Assembly: GCA_004138175.2 (NCBI GenBank)
Contig: RYFE02000005.1
Coordinates: 124,001 to 188,000, forward strand
Reading direction: 5' to 3'
Source: Chloroflexales bacterium ZM16-3
GTDB lineage: Bacteria > Chloroflexota > Chloroflexia > Chloroflexales > Chloroflexaceae
Length of the DNA: 64,000 nt
A program made the position numbers and the translations under genes. Numbering within the stretch: position 1 is the first letter of the stretch; each line of letters begins with the position of its first letter. The notes beneath the pieces were generated by a model that had not been told where the DNA came from, did not search any database, and saw nothing but the letters and a program-made list of their open reading frames with translations. This document shows positions 44,609-52,613 of the stretch, piece by piece.

Positions 44609-46930
44609 CTACCGCCTCACCATCGGCAGGTAGGTGCGCAGCGGCGGGACGGTGCTCGTCAGAGTCGCCGTGGCCTCAACGGTCGCGCCGCTCTGCACGC
44701 CGTCCGGGTCGCTCAGCGCCGCCCGCAGCTCGTAGTCGCGCGGGTCGCTCACATTCAATGTCGCGGAGAAGGCCCCGTCGCCCCGCGTCAGCGTGGCCGT
44801 GGTCCAGCTCGTCGCCCCCACAGGTCGCCACTCCAGGGTCGCGCTCGCGTTCTGGTTCAGGTCGCCGCCGAAGGGCAGGCTGACGGTGATGCTGTTGCCC
44901 CAGCGCCCGCGAGGTGCCAGCGCCACCAGCCGATCAGGGTTCGGCCCACGGGCGGCGGGCGTGTAGCTCACCAGATCCCCCGGCTGTGGCTTCAGCGGGA
45001 AGGCGACGCCAAGCAGGCCGGGGATGGACTGCCGGGTGGCGAAGTTGTCGGCGGCACCGGGCGTGAAGTAGCCGCCCGACTCCCAGGTGTAGGTGAACGG
45101 CCCGTCAGGCTTCTGGTAGAGCGCCAGCGCCTCGTAGGGCGAGCGACCGGCTTTTCGCCAGTTAGCCAGATCCTCGCCAGCAGCCAGCAGCCCCTGGATG
45201 GCAAAGGCCGTCGAGTTCGGGTTATCCCAGCCGCCCAGCGCGTCCTGCTGGGCGCGCAGGTAGGCGATAGCCTTGACGATGGCGGGGTCGGCGGCGCTCA
45301 CCCCCGCCGCGCGCAGCGCCTGGAGCGCCAGCCCGGTCGTATCGATGCTGGTGCCCCACGTCCCATCGGCATCCTGAAACCCGCGCAGGGATGTGACCGC
45401 GTTGGCCGGGATCGGTCGCCCGGCGGCGGCCAGTCCAAGGATGGCGAAGGACTGGCTCACCGGACTCGCCGCGCCGCTGCTAAAGCCGCGCATCGCTGTG
45501 GTTGTGTAGGTGCCGGTTGCAGGGTCAAACGCCCCCTCCAGATCGGCCACCAGGTTGAGCGTGCCGCCGCCTGGGTTCACCCCAAAGGCCGCCGGGTCTG
45601 CCCCGGCGGCGACAATGCTCAGGATGGCCTTACCCGTCTGGGCCGGGAAGATCTTGGCGCTGTCATCGCGGGTATAGGTGAAGACTGCGGTTGACAGAAA
45701 GCCGAGGGCCGACGTGCCCCCGCCAGATGCTGTCACCGTGCCGGAGTCGTAGCCAGCGGCGCTAAAGGCCAGGATGGCATCGAGCGTCCCGCCGACATCG
45801 GGCGATCCATAGGGGCTCCACGCGCCGTCGGCGCCCTGGGTGTCGCGCAGCGCGGCCAGGGCGCGCTCGGCGCGCTGTGATCGCCCCAGCTGCGGCAGCG
45901 GCATCTCGGCCAGGCCGGGGATAGCGTCGGCGGTGCCGAGCGCATTCCCGCTAAAGCTGCCATCCTCAGACTGAAGGGCGAGCAGCCCGCGCTGCGGATC
46001 GCCGTCGGCGGTGGCCCAGCTGGCCGTAACCGGGGCGAAGCCCGCCGCCGCCGCCGCCTGAATCACAATCGCCGTCGAGTCGGGGCTAGGCGCGCCGTTA
46101 TAGCCCCAGGTGCCATCGGCCAGCTGCTGGCCACGGATGAAGGCCAGCCCATCCTGAATAGCCGCATCAGTCGGCGCGACCCCGCTGGCGATCAGCGCCT
46201 GAATAGCCAAGGCGGTCGCATCAACATCGCTGCCGAAGCCATAGCCCCAGCCACCATCGGCCTCCCTAATCTCGCGCAGGAAGATGATCGCCGCCGCCGG
46301 CGGACTCTGCTGGGCTGCGGCGAGGCCGAGCAGCGCATAGGACTGGCTGATCGAGCTGGCGACGCCGCTGCTGAAGCCGAGCGTGGCGGTGCTGCTGTAG
46401 GCCCCGGTTGCCGGATGGTAGGTGTTGTCCAGGACAGTGATCAGGTTGATCGGCTGGCCAGCCATAGCGTGGCCGACCGGATACGCGCCAAATGCTACAG
46501 GGTTCGCATCACCGGCAACAACGGCCAGCGCCAGCATCCCGACCCGCCCAGGGAAGGCCAGCCCACCCAAGTCGTGGGTATAGCTATAGGCCCGCGTCGT
46601 CAGATAATCAATCGCCGTATGTCCGCCCGAGGATGTCAGGTAGCCAGCGGGCAAGCGGGCGGCGTTCAGGGCGAGCGCAACCTTGATCGTGGTAAAGTCA
46701 TCGCTCTGACCAGGAGTGAATCCCGCAAAGCCACCGTCGGCACTCTGGGCCGACGCCAGGAAGGTCAGAGCGCGCGTGATCGGAGCCGTATCAACAATGG
46801 GGTAGGTCGTGCGCGGCGTAGTGAAGGCGGCTGGGGCCGACGCAGCAACAGCGCGAGGCATATGGCTCAAGGCAAACAGCGTGAGCAGAGCAAGCCCGCA
46901 GGCAAGCAGGAACAGGCGAAACTGACGCAT
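44609..46930 (-). CDS. Secreted alpha/alpha-toroid repeat protein (intrinsic-factor-like)
   Basis: This 773-residue exported protein (signal peptide about 1-26) consists of two runs of prenyltransferase/squalene-cyclase-type repeats ('ALTFLASAQSADGGFAGF', 'READGGWGYGFGSDVDATAL', 'LRGFQDADGTWGTSIDTTGL', 'YLRAQQDALGGWDNPNSTAF'). It then has a beta domain and ends in 'TYLPMVRR', an ending I associate with Chloroflexota surface proteins. Intrinsic factor and transcobalamin have the same toroid fold in their N-terminal domain. The start is ATG 46930 behind GGGAG. A B12 riboswitch with terminator lies directly upstream. Confidence 0.82.
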   Translation of the reverse strand: MRQFRLFLLACGLALLTLFALSHMPRAVAASAPAAFTTPRTTYPIVDTAPITRALTFLASAQSADGGFAGFTPGQSDDFTTIKVALALNAARLPAGYLTSSGGHTAIDYLTTRAYSYTHDLGGLAFPGRVGMLALAVVAGDANPVAFGAYPVGHAMAGQPINLITVLDNTYHPATGAYSSTATLGFSSGVASSISQSYALLGLAAAQQSPPAAAIIFLREIREADGGWGYGFGSDVDATALAIQALIASGVAPTDAAIQDGLAFIRGQQLADGTWGYNGAPSPDSTAIVIQAAAAAGFAPVTASWATADGDPQRGLLALQSEDGSFSGNALGTADAIPGLAEMPLPQLGRSQRAERALAALRDTQGADGAWSPYGSPDVGGTLDAILAFSAAGYDSGTVTASGGGTSALGFLSTAVFTYTRDDSAKIFPAQTGKAILSIVAAGADPAAFGVNPGGGTLNLVADLEGAFDPATGTYTTTAMRGFSSGAASPVSQSFAILGLAAAGRPIPANAVTSLRGFQDADGTWGTSIDTTGLALQALRAAGVSAADPAIVKAIAYLRAQQDALGGWDNPNSTAFAIQGLLAAGEDLANWRKAGRSPYEALALYQKPDGPFTYTWESGGYFTPGAADNFATRQSIPGLLGVAFPLKPQPGDLVSYTPAARGPNPDRLVALAPRGRWGNSITVSLPFGGDLNQNASATLEWRPVGATSWTTATLTRGDGAFSATLNVSDPRDYELRAALSDPDGVQSGATVEATATLTSTVPPLRTYLPMVRR

Positions 46931-46976
46931 ACCAGACTCCCGAGACACAAACAGAATGGATCGACCAGCGGCGAAC

Positions 46977-47012
46977 AAAAGCGACCGCCCGACAAAGATG
47001 TCGGGCGGTCGC
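46977..47012 (-). terminator. Riboswitch expression-platform terminator
   Basis: A perfect 14-bp stem (46981-46994 with 46999-47012, loop AAGA on the plus strand) is followed by four T in the minus-strand transcript (46977-46980). It lies between the cobalamin aptamer and the ATG at 46930, the right place for ligand-controlled premature termination. Confidence 0.88.
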
Positions 47013-47118
47013 TATAAAAGATGCCGGCAGGGAATGATCCTGCGCTAGGAGCCTGAATCCTACGGCTCAGTCATACGATTCCACCCTCCTTTGAAGACGC
47101 GAAGGAAAGGTCAGAAAA

Positions 47119-47244
47119 GACAGCGGCGCTCGACCTGACTTAGCGCACCGCACGCGGCGGCGCACATCACAGTTGCGCGACAGTGTCGGATTCACACCGA
47201 CTTCGGCTCTAACCCGGGCATCCGGATACTCTGGAACCGCTGTC
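47119..47244 (-). ncRNA. Cobalamin riboswitch aptamer
   Basis: Read on the minus strand, the closing stem GACAGCGG (47237-47244) pairs with CCGCTGTC (47119-47126). Inside are conserved B12-riboswitch blocks: GGTGTGAATCCG, CTGTCGCGCAACTGTGATG and AAGTCAGG, in the normal order and spacing. B12 binding should promote termination at 46977-47012 and so switch off the toroid/DUF4430/ECF genes when B12 is plentiful. Confidence 0.92.
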
Positions 47245-47289
47245 TGACTGGTATTTAGTTAAGAATCTGGCTGGGCTGCACCTCTACAG

Positions 47290-47350
47290 CACTGAGCAGC
47301 ATGCATGAGCCACTGAGGCACTGAATCTGGTGGCTCGCTGCGCTCGCGCC
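47290..47350. repeat. Dispersed repeat, direct copy
   Basis: Contains CACTGAGCAGC, GAGCCACTGAGGCACTGA and GGTGGCTCGC followed by a CGCTCGCGCC block, matching the reverse complement of 34152-34220. Confidence 0.6.
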
Positions 47351-47524
47351 TTCCTCATGAGAGGCTCAATCGCTCTTGCCCGCCGCTATAGTGGCTAGGC
47401 ACATCCGACGCAGGCTAAAGGTACCACCAACGCTGATCGCGGTCAAGTGCCCCCAATTTGTGTATCGTGCTACAATATTCGTTAGCGTGAAAAAGTCCTG
47501 GATTAAGCTGTGCGGCGCTAGGAT

Positions 47525-47662
47525 CTCCCCCGTCGGCTGGCGACTGAAGTCGCGCCGACGGGGCGCGTTGCGCCGGGCGTCGGCCTGCGCCGACGCCGCA
47601 CCCGCCCGCGTAGGCGGGCGGACAGCCGCAGGCTCCCGTGGTGCGACTTCAGTCGCCCGCGA
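47525..47662. repeat. Nested palindromes upstream of a response regulator
   Basis: GGCGACTGAAGTCGC (47537-47551) recurs inverted as GCGACTTCAGTCGCC (47642-47656). Between them lie CGTCGG-type and CCCGCCCGCGTAGGCGGGCG stems. It forms a MITE-like structure ending 27 bp before the ATG of the regulator gene. Confidence 0.6.
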
Positions 47663-47688
47663 CCAGATTTGGAAGAAGGCAGGTCGCG

Positions 47689-48414
47689 ATGTCAGAGCTG
47701 AAAGATAAACTCGTGCTCGTGGTAGATGACGAGCCGCGCATGATCAACTTTATGCGGCTGAACCTGGAGATGGAGGGGATGCGGGTGGCCACGGCCTCGA
47801 ACGGCCGCGAGGCGATCGAGCACGCGCGCGACGACATGCCCGATGTGGTGCTGCTCGACGTGATGATGCCGGTGATGGACGGCTTCGAGGCGCTGCGTCG
47901 GCTGCGGCAGTTCTCGCAGGTGCCGGTGCTCATCCTCACCGCCAAGGATGATGAGGAGGATCGGGTGCGCGGCCTAGAGCTCGGCGCCGACGACTACATC
48001 GGCAAGCCCTTCAGCCACCGCGAGCTCGTGAGCCGCATCCGCGCCGTGATGCGCCGCCACTACACCGCGCCGCCGGTGCCGCAGACCCTGGTGCAAGTGG
48101 ATGACCGGCTGAGCATCGACTTCGCCAAGCGTGAGGTGCTGGTGGCTGGCACACGGGTGAACCTGCGACCCACCGAGTACCGGCTGCTCTACCACCTGGT
48201 GCAGAACGCAGGCTACGTGCAGACCCACGAGATGCTGCTGACGAAGGTCTGGGGGCCGGAGTATCGCGAGGAGAGCCACTACCTGCGGCTCTACATTACC
48301 TATTTGCGCCAGAAGATCGAGGAGGACCCATCGAGCCCGAAGTACATCCTCACCGAGCGCGGCGTAGGCTACAGGTTCGTAGACTTTAAGGCCAAGGCGG
48401 CGGAGACTCGATAA
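47689..48414 (+). CDS. OmpR-family response regulator
   Basis: This 241-residue protein has a receiver domain ('[13 protein letters not shown]', phospho-Asp in '[10 protein letters not shown]', Lys in 'YIGKPF') and a winged-helix domain ('[13 protein letters not shown]', '[14 protein letters not shown]', 'GVGYRF'). No histidine kinase gene is adjacent, so it is an orphan within this window. ATG 47689 has AGAAGGCAGG upstream; the preceding 160 bp are palindromic repeat DNA. Confidence 0.92.
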   Translation: MSELKDKLVLVVDDEPRMINFMRLNLEMEGMRVATASNGREAIEHARDDMPDVVLLDVMMPVMDGFEALRRLRQFSQVPVLILTAKDDEEDRVRGLELGADDYIGKPFSHRELVSRIRAVMRRHYTAPPVPQTLVQVDDRLSIDFAKREVLVAGTRVNLRPTEYRLLYHLVQNAGYVQTHEMLLTKVWGPEYREESHYLRLYITYLRQKIEEDPSSPKYILTERGVGYRFVDFKAKAAETR

Positions 48415-48460
48415 TGTTGAATGTTGAATACGGTTTGATAATTCAGCATTCAACATTATC
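48410..48460. terminator. Hairpin between convergent genes
   Basis: Arms 48410-48429 and 48441-48460 match 19 of 20. It overlaps the regulator's stop codon and nearly touches the stop of the minus-strand gene at 48459, so it can serve both. Confidence 0.65.
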
Positions 48461-49076
48461 ACGACGCCCCGCCCTCATCCACCAGGCTAAGGATCAGCAG
48501 GCGCATCTGACGCAGGCGGCGGTCGAGCCCCTCGGGCCGGACGCGCAGGTCGTCGCGGGCCTGACTGATCTGGAGGCGGAATGTGTCGATCGGCCCCTTC
48601 TCCTGCTCGGCGCTGAAGGCGTAGGCGCGGTCGAGCGATCGGCGGGCGTTGAGCATGACCCGGTTGACCTCATCGAGGTCGTTTGCCTGGAGGGCGACGA
48701 TAGAGTCATCGATCTGGCTGGCGGCGCGCAGCAGATAGATCGCGCTCCAGAGCCGCCGGTCAGCCGCCTCAAGGTCGAGCACCTGCAGGCGCAGGATGCT
48801 CTCGTCGGCGGGGAGCTCCGAGGCGGGCGAGGCGGTGGCGCGCGGCTGCGGGGTGGGGCTAGGCGACACGGTCGCCGCGACCGTCGGCTCCTGCGTTGCG
48901 GCCACTGGCACGCCAGCGGCCAGCGGCCAGCGGACGGACTGGATCAGCAGGCTACAAAGAACGGCCACGACCGCCGTAGCGATGTACGGCAGCGTGGCCA
49001 TGAGCTTGGTTCGCCAGCGGGGGGCAGGCGGCGTTGGCGCGACCGGCCCCTCAGGCGTCAGGTTCGTCTCGGGCAC
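48459..49076 (-). CDS. Single-pass membrane protein of unknown function
   Basis: This 205-residue protein has a Pro-rich N-terminus, one transmembrane helix (about 28-50), a Pro/Thr/Ser-rich linker and a helical C-terminal domain (about 92-205: 'RLQVLDLEAADRRLWSAIYL', 'VNRVMLNARRSLDRAYAF'). I do not recognise the family. It starts 2 bp after the stop of the ANTAR regulator gene, so the two are co-transcribed. Confidence 0.7.
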   Translation of the reverse strand: MPETNLTPEGPVAPTPPAPRWRTKLMATLPYIATAVVAVLCSLLIQSVRWPLAAGVPVAATQEPTVAATVSPSPTPQPRATASPASELPADESILRLQVLDLEAADRRLWSAIYLLRAASQIDDSIVALQANDLDEVNRVMLNARRSLDRAYAFSAEQEKGPIDTFRLQISQARDDLRVRPEGLDRRLRQMRLLILSLVDEGGAS

Positions 49077-49078
49077 GG

Positions 49079-49654
49079 CTAGATCTCGTTGGCCAGCAGG
49101 ATGGCCTGCGCGATCTCCTTCATAGACTTGCGCGTGTTCATCGAGAGCTGCTGGATCTTGCGGAATGCCTCGGCCTCTTTGAGACCCTGCGAGTCCATCA
49201 GGACGCCCTTGGCCCGCTCGACCAACTTGCGGGTATCGAGGGTCTCCTTCAGGTCGAAGATCTGCTTGTCCATCTCCAGGAACTCCTGGTAGCGGGCCAT
49301 CGCGATCTCGATGGCGGGCAGCAGCTCGGCCTCGCGGAAGGGCTTGACCACATAGTTGACCACGCCCGCCTCTTTGGCCCGGTCGACCAGCTCGCGGTCC
49401 GAGTAGGCGGTGAGCAGCAGCACCGGCGCGATCTTCTCCTCGGTGAGGATCTTCGCGGCCTGGATCCCGTCCAGCTTGGGCATCTTAATGTCCATCAGGA
49501 CGAGGTCGGGCTGCAGATCGCGGGCAAGATTTATCACGCTGACGCCGTCGCCCGCCTCGCCCACCACCAGGTAGCCGAGGCCGACCAGCGTCTCCTTAAG
49601 GTTCATGCGGATGATCGACTCATCGTCGGCGATCACCAGACGTGTCTGCGCCAT
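49079..49654 (-). CDS. ANTAR-domain response regulator (antiterminator)
   Basis: This 191-residue protein has a receiver domain ('LVIADDESIIRMNL', Asp in 'LVLMDIKMPKLDG', Lys in 'YVVKPF') and a C-terminal ANTAR RNA-binding domain ('LVERAKGVLMDSQGLKEAEA', 'RKIQQLSMNTRKSMKEIAQA'). ANTAR proteins bind paired hexanucleotide-loop hairpins in leader RNAs and prevent termination. The start at 49654 follows AAAGGTG. Its target RNA is not obvious nearby. Confidence 0.93.
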   Translation of the reverse strand: MAQTRLVIADDESIIRMNLKETLVGLGYLVVGEAGDGVSVINLARDLQPDLVLMDIKMPKLDGIQAAKILTEEKIAPVLLLTAYSDRELVDRAKEAGVVNYVVKPFREAELLPAIEIAMARYQEFLEMDKQIFDLKETLDTRKLVERAKGVLMDSQGLKEAEAFRKIQQLSMNTRKSMKEIAQAILLANEI

Positions 49655-49882
49655 GGCGACACCTTTCATCAATCTGCGATTTCTTGTGCGATTACTGGCG
49701 AAGTATAGCATGCGGTAGGGGTGTGGTCAACCATACGCTCACACTTCTCCCCCCCTGCCCCAAGATGCTATAATGTTCTACAATCGTTTCCTGATAGCTT
49801 GCTGTTGCGCATTTCGACCAACGACGAACGGCCACCTGCCCCCCTCTCCTGCCCATCGTTTGTCGTTTGTTGTCTGTCACCT

Positions 49883-51910
49883 ATGGACTTCTCCTATACC
49901 GCCATCGCCGACCCCGCCGCCTTCGAGGAGCGCCTCAGGGGCGTCCCCGAGCTGCCGGGCGTCTACCTCTGGAAGGGTGACGATGGCAGGCTGCTCTACG
50001 TCGGCAAGAGCAAGCGTCTGCGCGACCGCATGCGCTCCTACTTCGGCGCGCCCAAGGGCCTGAGCGGGAAGACCCGCCGCCTGGTCAGCCACATCGCCGA
50101 CTTTGAGATCATCATCACCCAGAGCGAGCTTGAGGCCCTGCTGCTTGAGATGAACATGATCAAGGAGCACCGCCCGCCCTATAACATCCTGCTCAAGGAT
50201 GATAAGACCTACCCCTTCATCAAAGTCACGATCCAGGACGAGTGGCCGCGCATCTTCTCCACCCGCAGCGTCGTCGAGGACGGCGCGCGCTACTTCGGGC
50301 CGTATGCCAGCGCCGGATCGGTGTATAAGACCCTCGACCTGCTCAACCGGCTCTTCGCCTTCCGCCCCTCGAACAACTGCTCCGACAGCTGGTTCAACGA
50401 GCACCGCCGCAAGGGCCGCCCCTGCACCTACTACCAGATGCGCCGCTGCCTCGGCCCATGCGTCCCCGGCCTGGTCTCTCAGGAGGAGTATCGCCAGGCC
50501 ATTGATGCGGTCTGCCGCTTCCTAGAGGGAAAGACCGAGCAGGTCGTCCGCGATATCCGCCGCCAGATGGAGCAGGCCGCCGAGGACCTTCGGTTCGAGC
50601 GGGCCGCCTATCTGCGCGACCGCATCCAGGATATCGAGAAGATCATGGAGCGCCAGCAGGTGCTGCGCACGGTGGACACCGACCAGGATGTGATCGCCTT
50701 CGCCCGCGAGGAGGGCAGCGCCGTTGTCCAGGTGCTCTTTATCCGTGGCGGCAAGCTGGTGAACGCCGAGCCCTTCACCCTCCAGGGCACCGAGGACGAG
50801 AGCGACTCGGCCCTGCTCGGCTCCTTCCTGACCCAGTTCTACAACAATGCGCCGAACATCCCGCCCAACCTGCTGCTGGCCGACCACGTCGAGGAGCCGA
50901 TGATCATCGCCTCGTGGCTGGCCCAGAAGAGCGGCCACAAGGTTGAGATCGGCGTGCCCCGGCGCGGCGAGAAGAAGCAGCTCGTCGAGCTGGCCTCGCA
51001 GAACGCCCGCCAGAAGCTCCAGGAGCTGCGCGCCCAGTGGCTCAACTCCGAGCAGCGCGCCGTCGCTGGCCTCGCCGAGCTGCGCGACCTGCTCGACCTG
51101 CCCGACATGCCGCAGCGCATCGAGTGCTACGACATCTCCAACACCCAGGGCCAGCAGAGCGTGGCCAGCATGGTCGTCTTCGAGCGCGGCGAGCCGAAGG
51201 TGAGCGCCTACCGCCGCTTTAAGATCAAGACCGTCGAGGGAGCCAACGACGTGGCCTCCATCCACGAGGTGATCACCCGCAGGTTTAAGCGGGCCGCCGA
51301 GGAGATGGGCGGACAGGAGTCGGGAGTTGGGGGTCAGGAGTCGGAGGCCGAGCAGGAGTCTGGAGTTGGGAGTCGGGAGTCAGTGGGTGATGAGGATGTG
51401 GGTGATACTGCTTCAGAAACCCCTCGGACTCCCGACTCCCGACCCCCGACCCCCGACTCCCGCAAATGGGCCAACCTGCCCGACCTGCTGCTGATCGACG
51501 GCGGGCGCGGCCAGCTCAACGCGGCCCTCGACGCCCTGCGCGCCCTCAAGTTCGACCACATCCCCGTCGTCGGTGTGGCCAAGGGCGTTGACCGCAACCG
51601 CTTCGACCTGGTGCGCCCCGACCACGAGGAGCTGATCGTGCTCGCCCGCGATAGCAAGGCGCTCGGCCTGGTGCAGCGCGCCGACGAGGAGGCCCATCGC
51701 TTCGCGATCACCTACCACCGTAAGCTGCGCGGCAAGGCCGCCTTCGCCTCGCCGCTTGAGGACGTCCCCGGCATCGGGCCGAAGCGCAAGAAGGCCCTGC
51801 TCAAGGCGTTTGGCTCGCTCGACGGCATCCGCAAGGCCAGCGTCGAGGAGCTGGCCGCCGTCCAGGGCATGACCAAGAAGGCCGCCGAGGAGCTGAAGGA
51901 AAAGCTATAG
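49883..51910 (+). CDS. uvrC: Excinuclease ABC subunit C, with a repeat-derived insert
   Basis: This 675-residue UvrC has the GIY-YIG nuclease ('LPGVYLWKGDDGRLLYVGKS'), a Cys-rich middle ('CTYYQMRRCLGPCV'), the UVR motif ('EQAAEDLRFERAAYLRDRI'), an RNase-H-like C-terminal nuclease ('IECYDISNTQGQQSVASMVV', 'LLLIDGGRGQLN') and two helix-hairpin-helix motifs ('VPGIGPKRKKALL'). UvrC makes both incisions in nucleotide excision repair. Residues about 476-526 are an unusual Glu/Ser/Gly then Pro/Asp/Ser-rich loop encoded by inverted-repeat DNA. ATG 49883 matches the usual N-terminus; the frame is open to 49721. Confidence 0.95.
   Translation: MDFSYTAIADPAAFEERLRGVPELPGVYLWKGDDGRLLYVGKSKRLRDRMRSYFGAPKGLSGKTRRLVSHIADFEIIITQSELEALLLEMNMIKEHRPPYNILLKDDKTYPFIKVTIQDEWPRIFSTRSVVEDGARYFGPYASAGSVYKTLDLLNRLFAFRPSNNCSDSWFNEHRRKGRPCTYYQMRRCLGPCVPGLVSQEEYRQAIDAVCRFLEGKTEQVVRDIRRQMEQAAEDLRFERAAYLRDRIQDIEKIMERQQVLRTVDTDQDVIAFAREEGSAVVQVLFIRGGKLVNAEPFTLQGTEDESDSALLGSFLTQFYNNAPNIPPNLLLADHVEEPMIIASWLAQKSGHKVEIGVPRRGEKKQLVELASQNARQKLQELRAQWLNSEQRAVAGLAELRDLLDLPDMPQRIECYDISNTQGQQSVASMVVFERGEPKVSAYRRFKIKTVEGANDVASIHEVITRRFKRAAEEMGGQESGVGGQESEAEQESGVGSRESVGDEDVGDTASETPRTPDSRPPTPDSRKWANLPDLLLIDGGRGQLNAALDALRALKFDHIPVVGVAKGVDRNRFDLVRPDHEELIVLARDSKALGLVQRADEEAHRFAITYHRKLRGKAAFASPLEDVPGIGPKRKKALLKAFGSLDGIRKASVEELAAVQGMTKKAAEELKEKL
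51310..51465. repeat. GGAGTCGGGAGT-type inverted repeat inside uvrC
   Basis: The left part has repeated GGAGTCGGGAGTTGGG units; the right part has the complements (CCCGACTCCCGACCCCCGAC). The segment keeps the reading frame and falls in the loop between the first half of UvrC's C-terminal nuclease domain and its 'LLLIDGG' strand. Confidence 0.75.
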
Positions 51911-51919
51911 GAGGAGCGT

Positions 51920-52492
51920 ATGATCATTTCCAGCCGCCTGACAGTATCAGCGATGGAGGGCTTCCCCGAGGGCGACGGCAATCGCTACGAGCTGATTGAA
52001 GGGGAGTTGCACGTGACCACGCAGCCACATATTGATCATCAAATTGTCGCCGATGCCGTGCTAATCGCGCTGCACACATGGAACCGCAGGAGCCGTATCA
52101 GCGGACTGGCGGTGAGCGCCCCCGGCATTATCTTCGCCGAGGATGAGGCCATGGCCCCCGATGTGGTCTGGTTTGGCCCCGAGCGGCTGGCGGCGCACCG
52201 GCGGCCCGACGGCAAGTTCTACGGCCCGCCCGACCTTGCCGTCGAAGTGCTCTCGAAGGGCACAAAGAATGAGAATCGCGACCGTGTGATCAAGCCGGCC
52301 CGCTACGCCTTCTGGGGCGTGCGCGAGTACTGGCTGGTTGATCGCTTCGCCCGCCTCGTGCAGGTCTACCGGCCCAGCGGCCCAGATTATCAGCTTGTCG
52401 CCAGCCTCGGCAGCACTGAGACGCTGAGTTCGCCTCTGCTGCCTGGCTTCACCTGCCTGGTAGGCGAGATTTTCACTGACTTGCCAGCCTAA
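51920..52492 (+). CDS. Uma2-family (DUF820) putative endonuclease
   Basis: The 190-residue protein has the Uma2 restriction-endonuclease-like core: 'YELIEGELHVTTQP', 'APDVVWFGPERL', 'GPPDLAVEVLSKGT' and 'NRDRVIKPARYAFWGVREYW' (Asp, Glu-x-Leu and the basic helix of PD-(D/E)XK folds). Uma2 genes are expanded in cyanobacteria and Chloroflexota; their function is poorly known. ATG 51920 follows GGAGG, 9 bp after uvrC, so it may be read with it. Confidence 0.9.
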   Translation: MIISSRLTVSAMEGFPEGDGNRYELIEGELHVTTQPHIDHQIVADAVLIALHTWNRRSRISGLAVSAPGIIFAEDEAMAPDVVWFGPERLAAHRRPDGKFYGPPDLAVEVLSKGTKNENRDRVIKPARYAFWGVREYWLVDRFARLVQVYRPSGPDYQLVASLGSTETLSSPLLPGFTCLVGEIFTDLPA

Positions 52493-52535
52493 GCAAGGTT
52501 CGTAACAGCTTGACCGTTTGCCGCCGGACGGCCCT

Positions 52536-52575
52536 CACCCCCAGCCCCTCTCCCGCTGCGGCGGGCGAGGGGGGC
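52536..52575. repeat. Partial relative of the 39671-39844 repeat
   Basis: GGCCCTCACCCCCAGCCCCT followed by CTCCCGC and GCGGGCGAGGGG matches the inner arm and stem of the larger element. It lies in the 121-bp gap before the next gene. Confidence 0.55.
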
Positions 52576-52613
52576 GATCCTTTGCTGAGTGTCTATTGCG
52601 ATAAAGGGCTGCG

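Noticed and set aside
52412-52434. CACTGAGACGCTGAG inside the Uma2 gene, identical to part of 1157-1195
   Set aside because: It encodes a normal-looking Uma2 C-terminal stretch (STETLSSPLLPGF), so chance or codon use explains it better than a repeat insertion.
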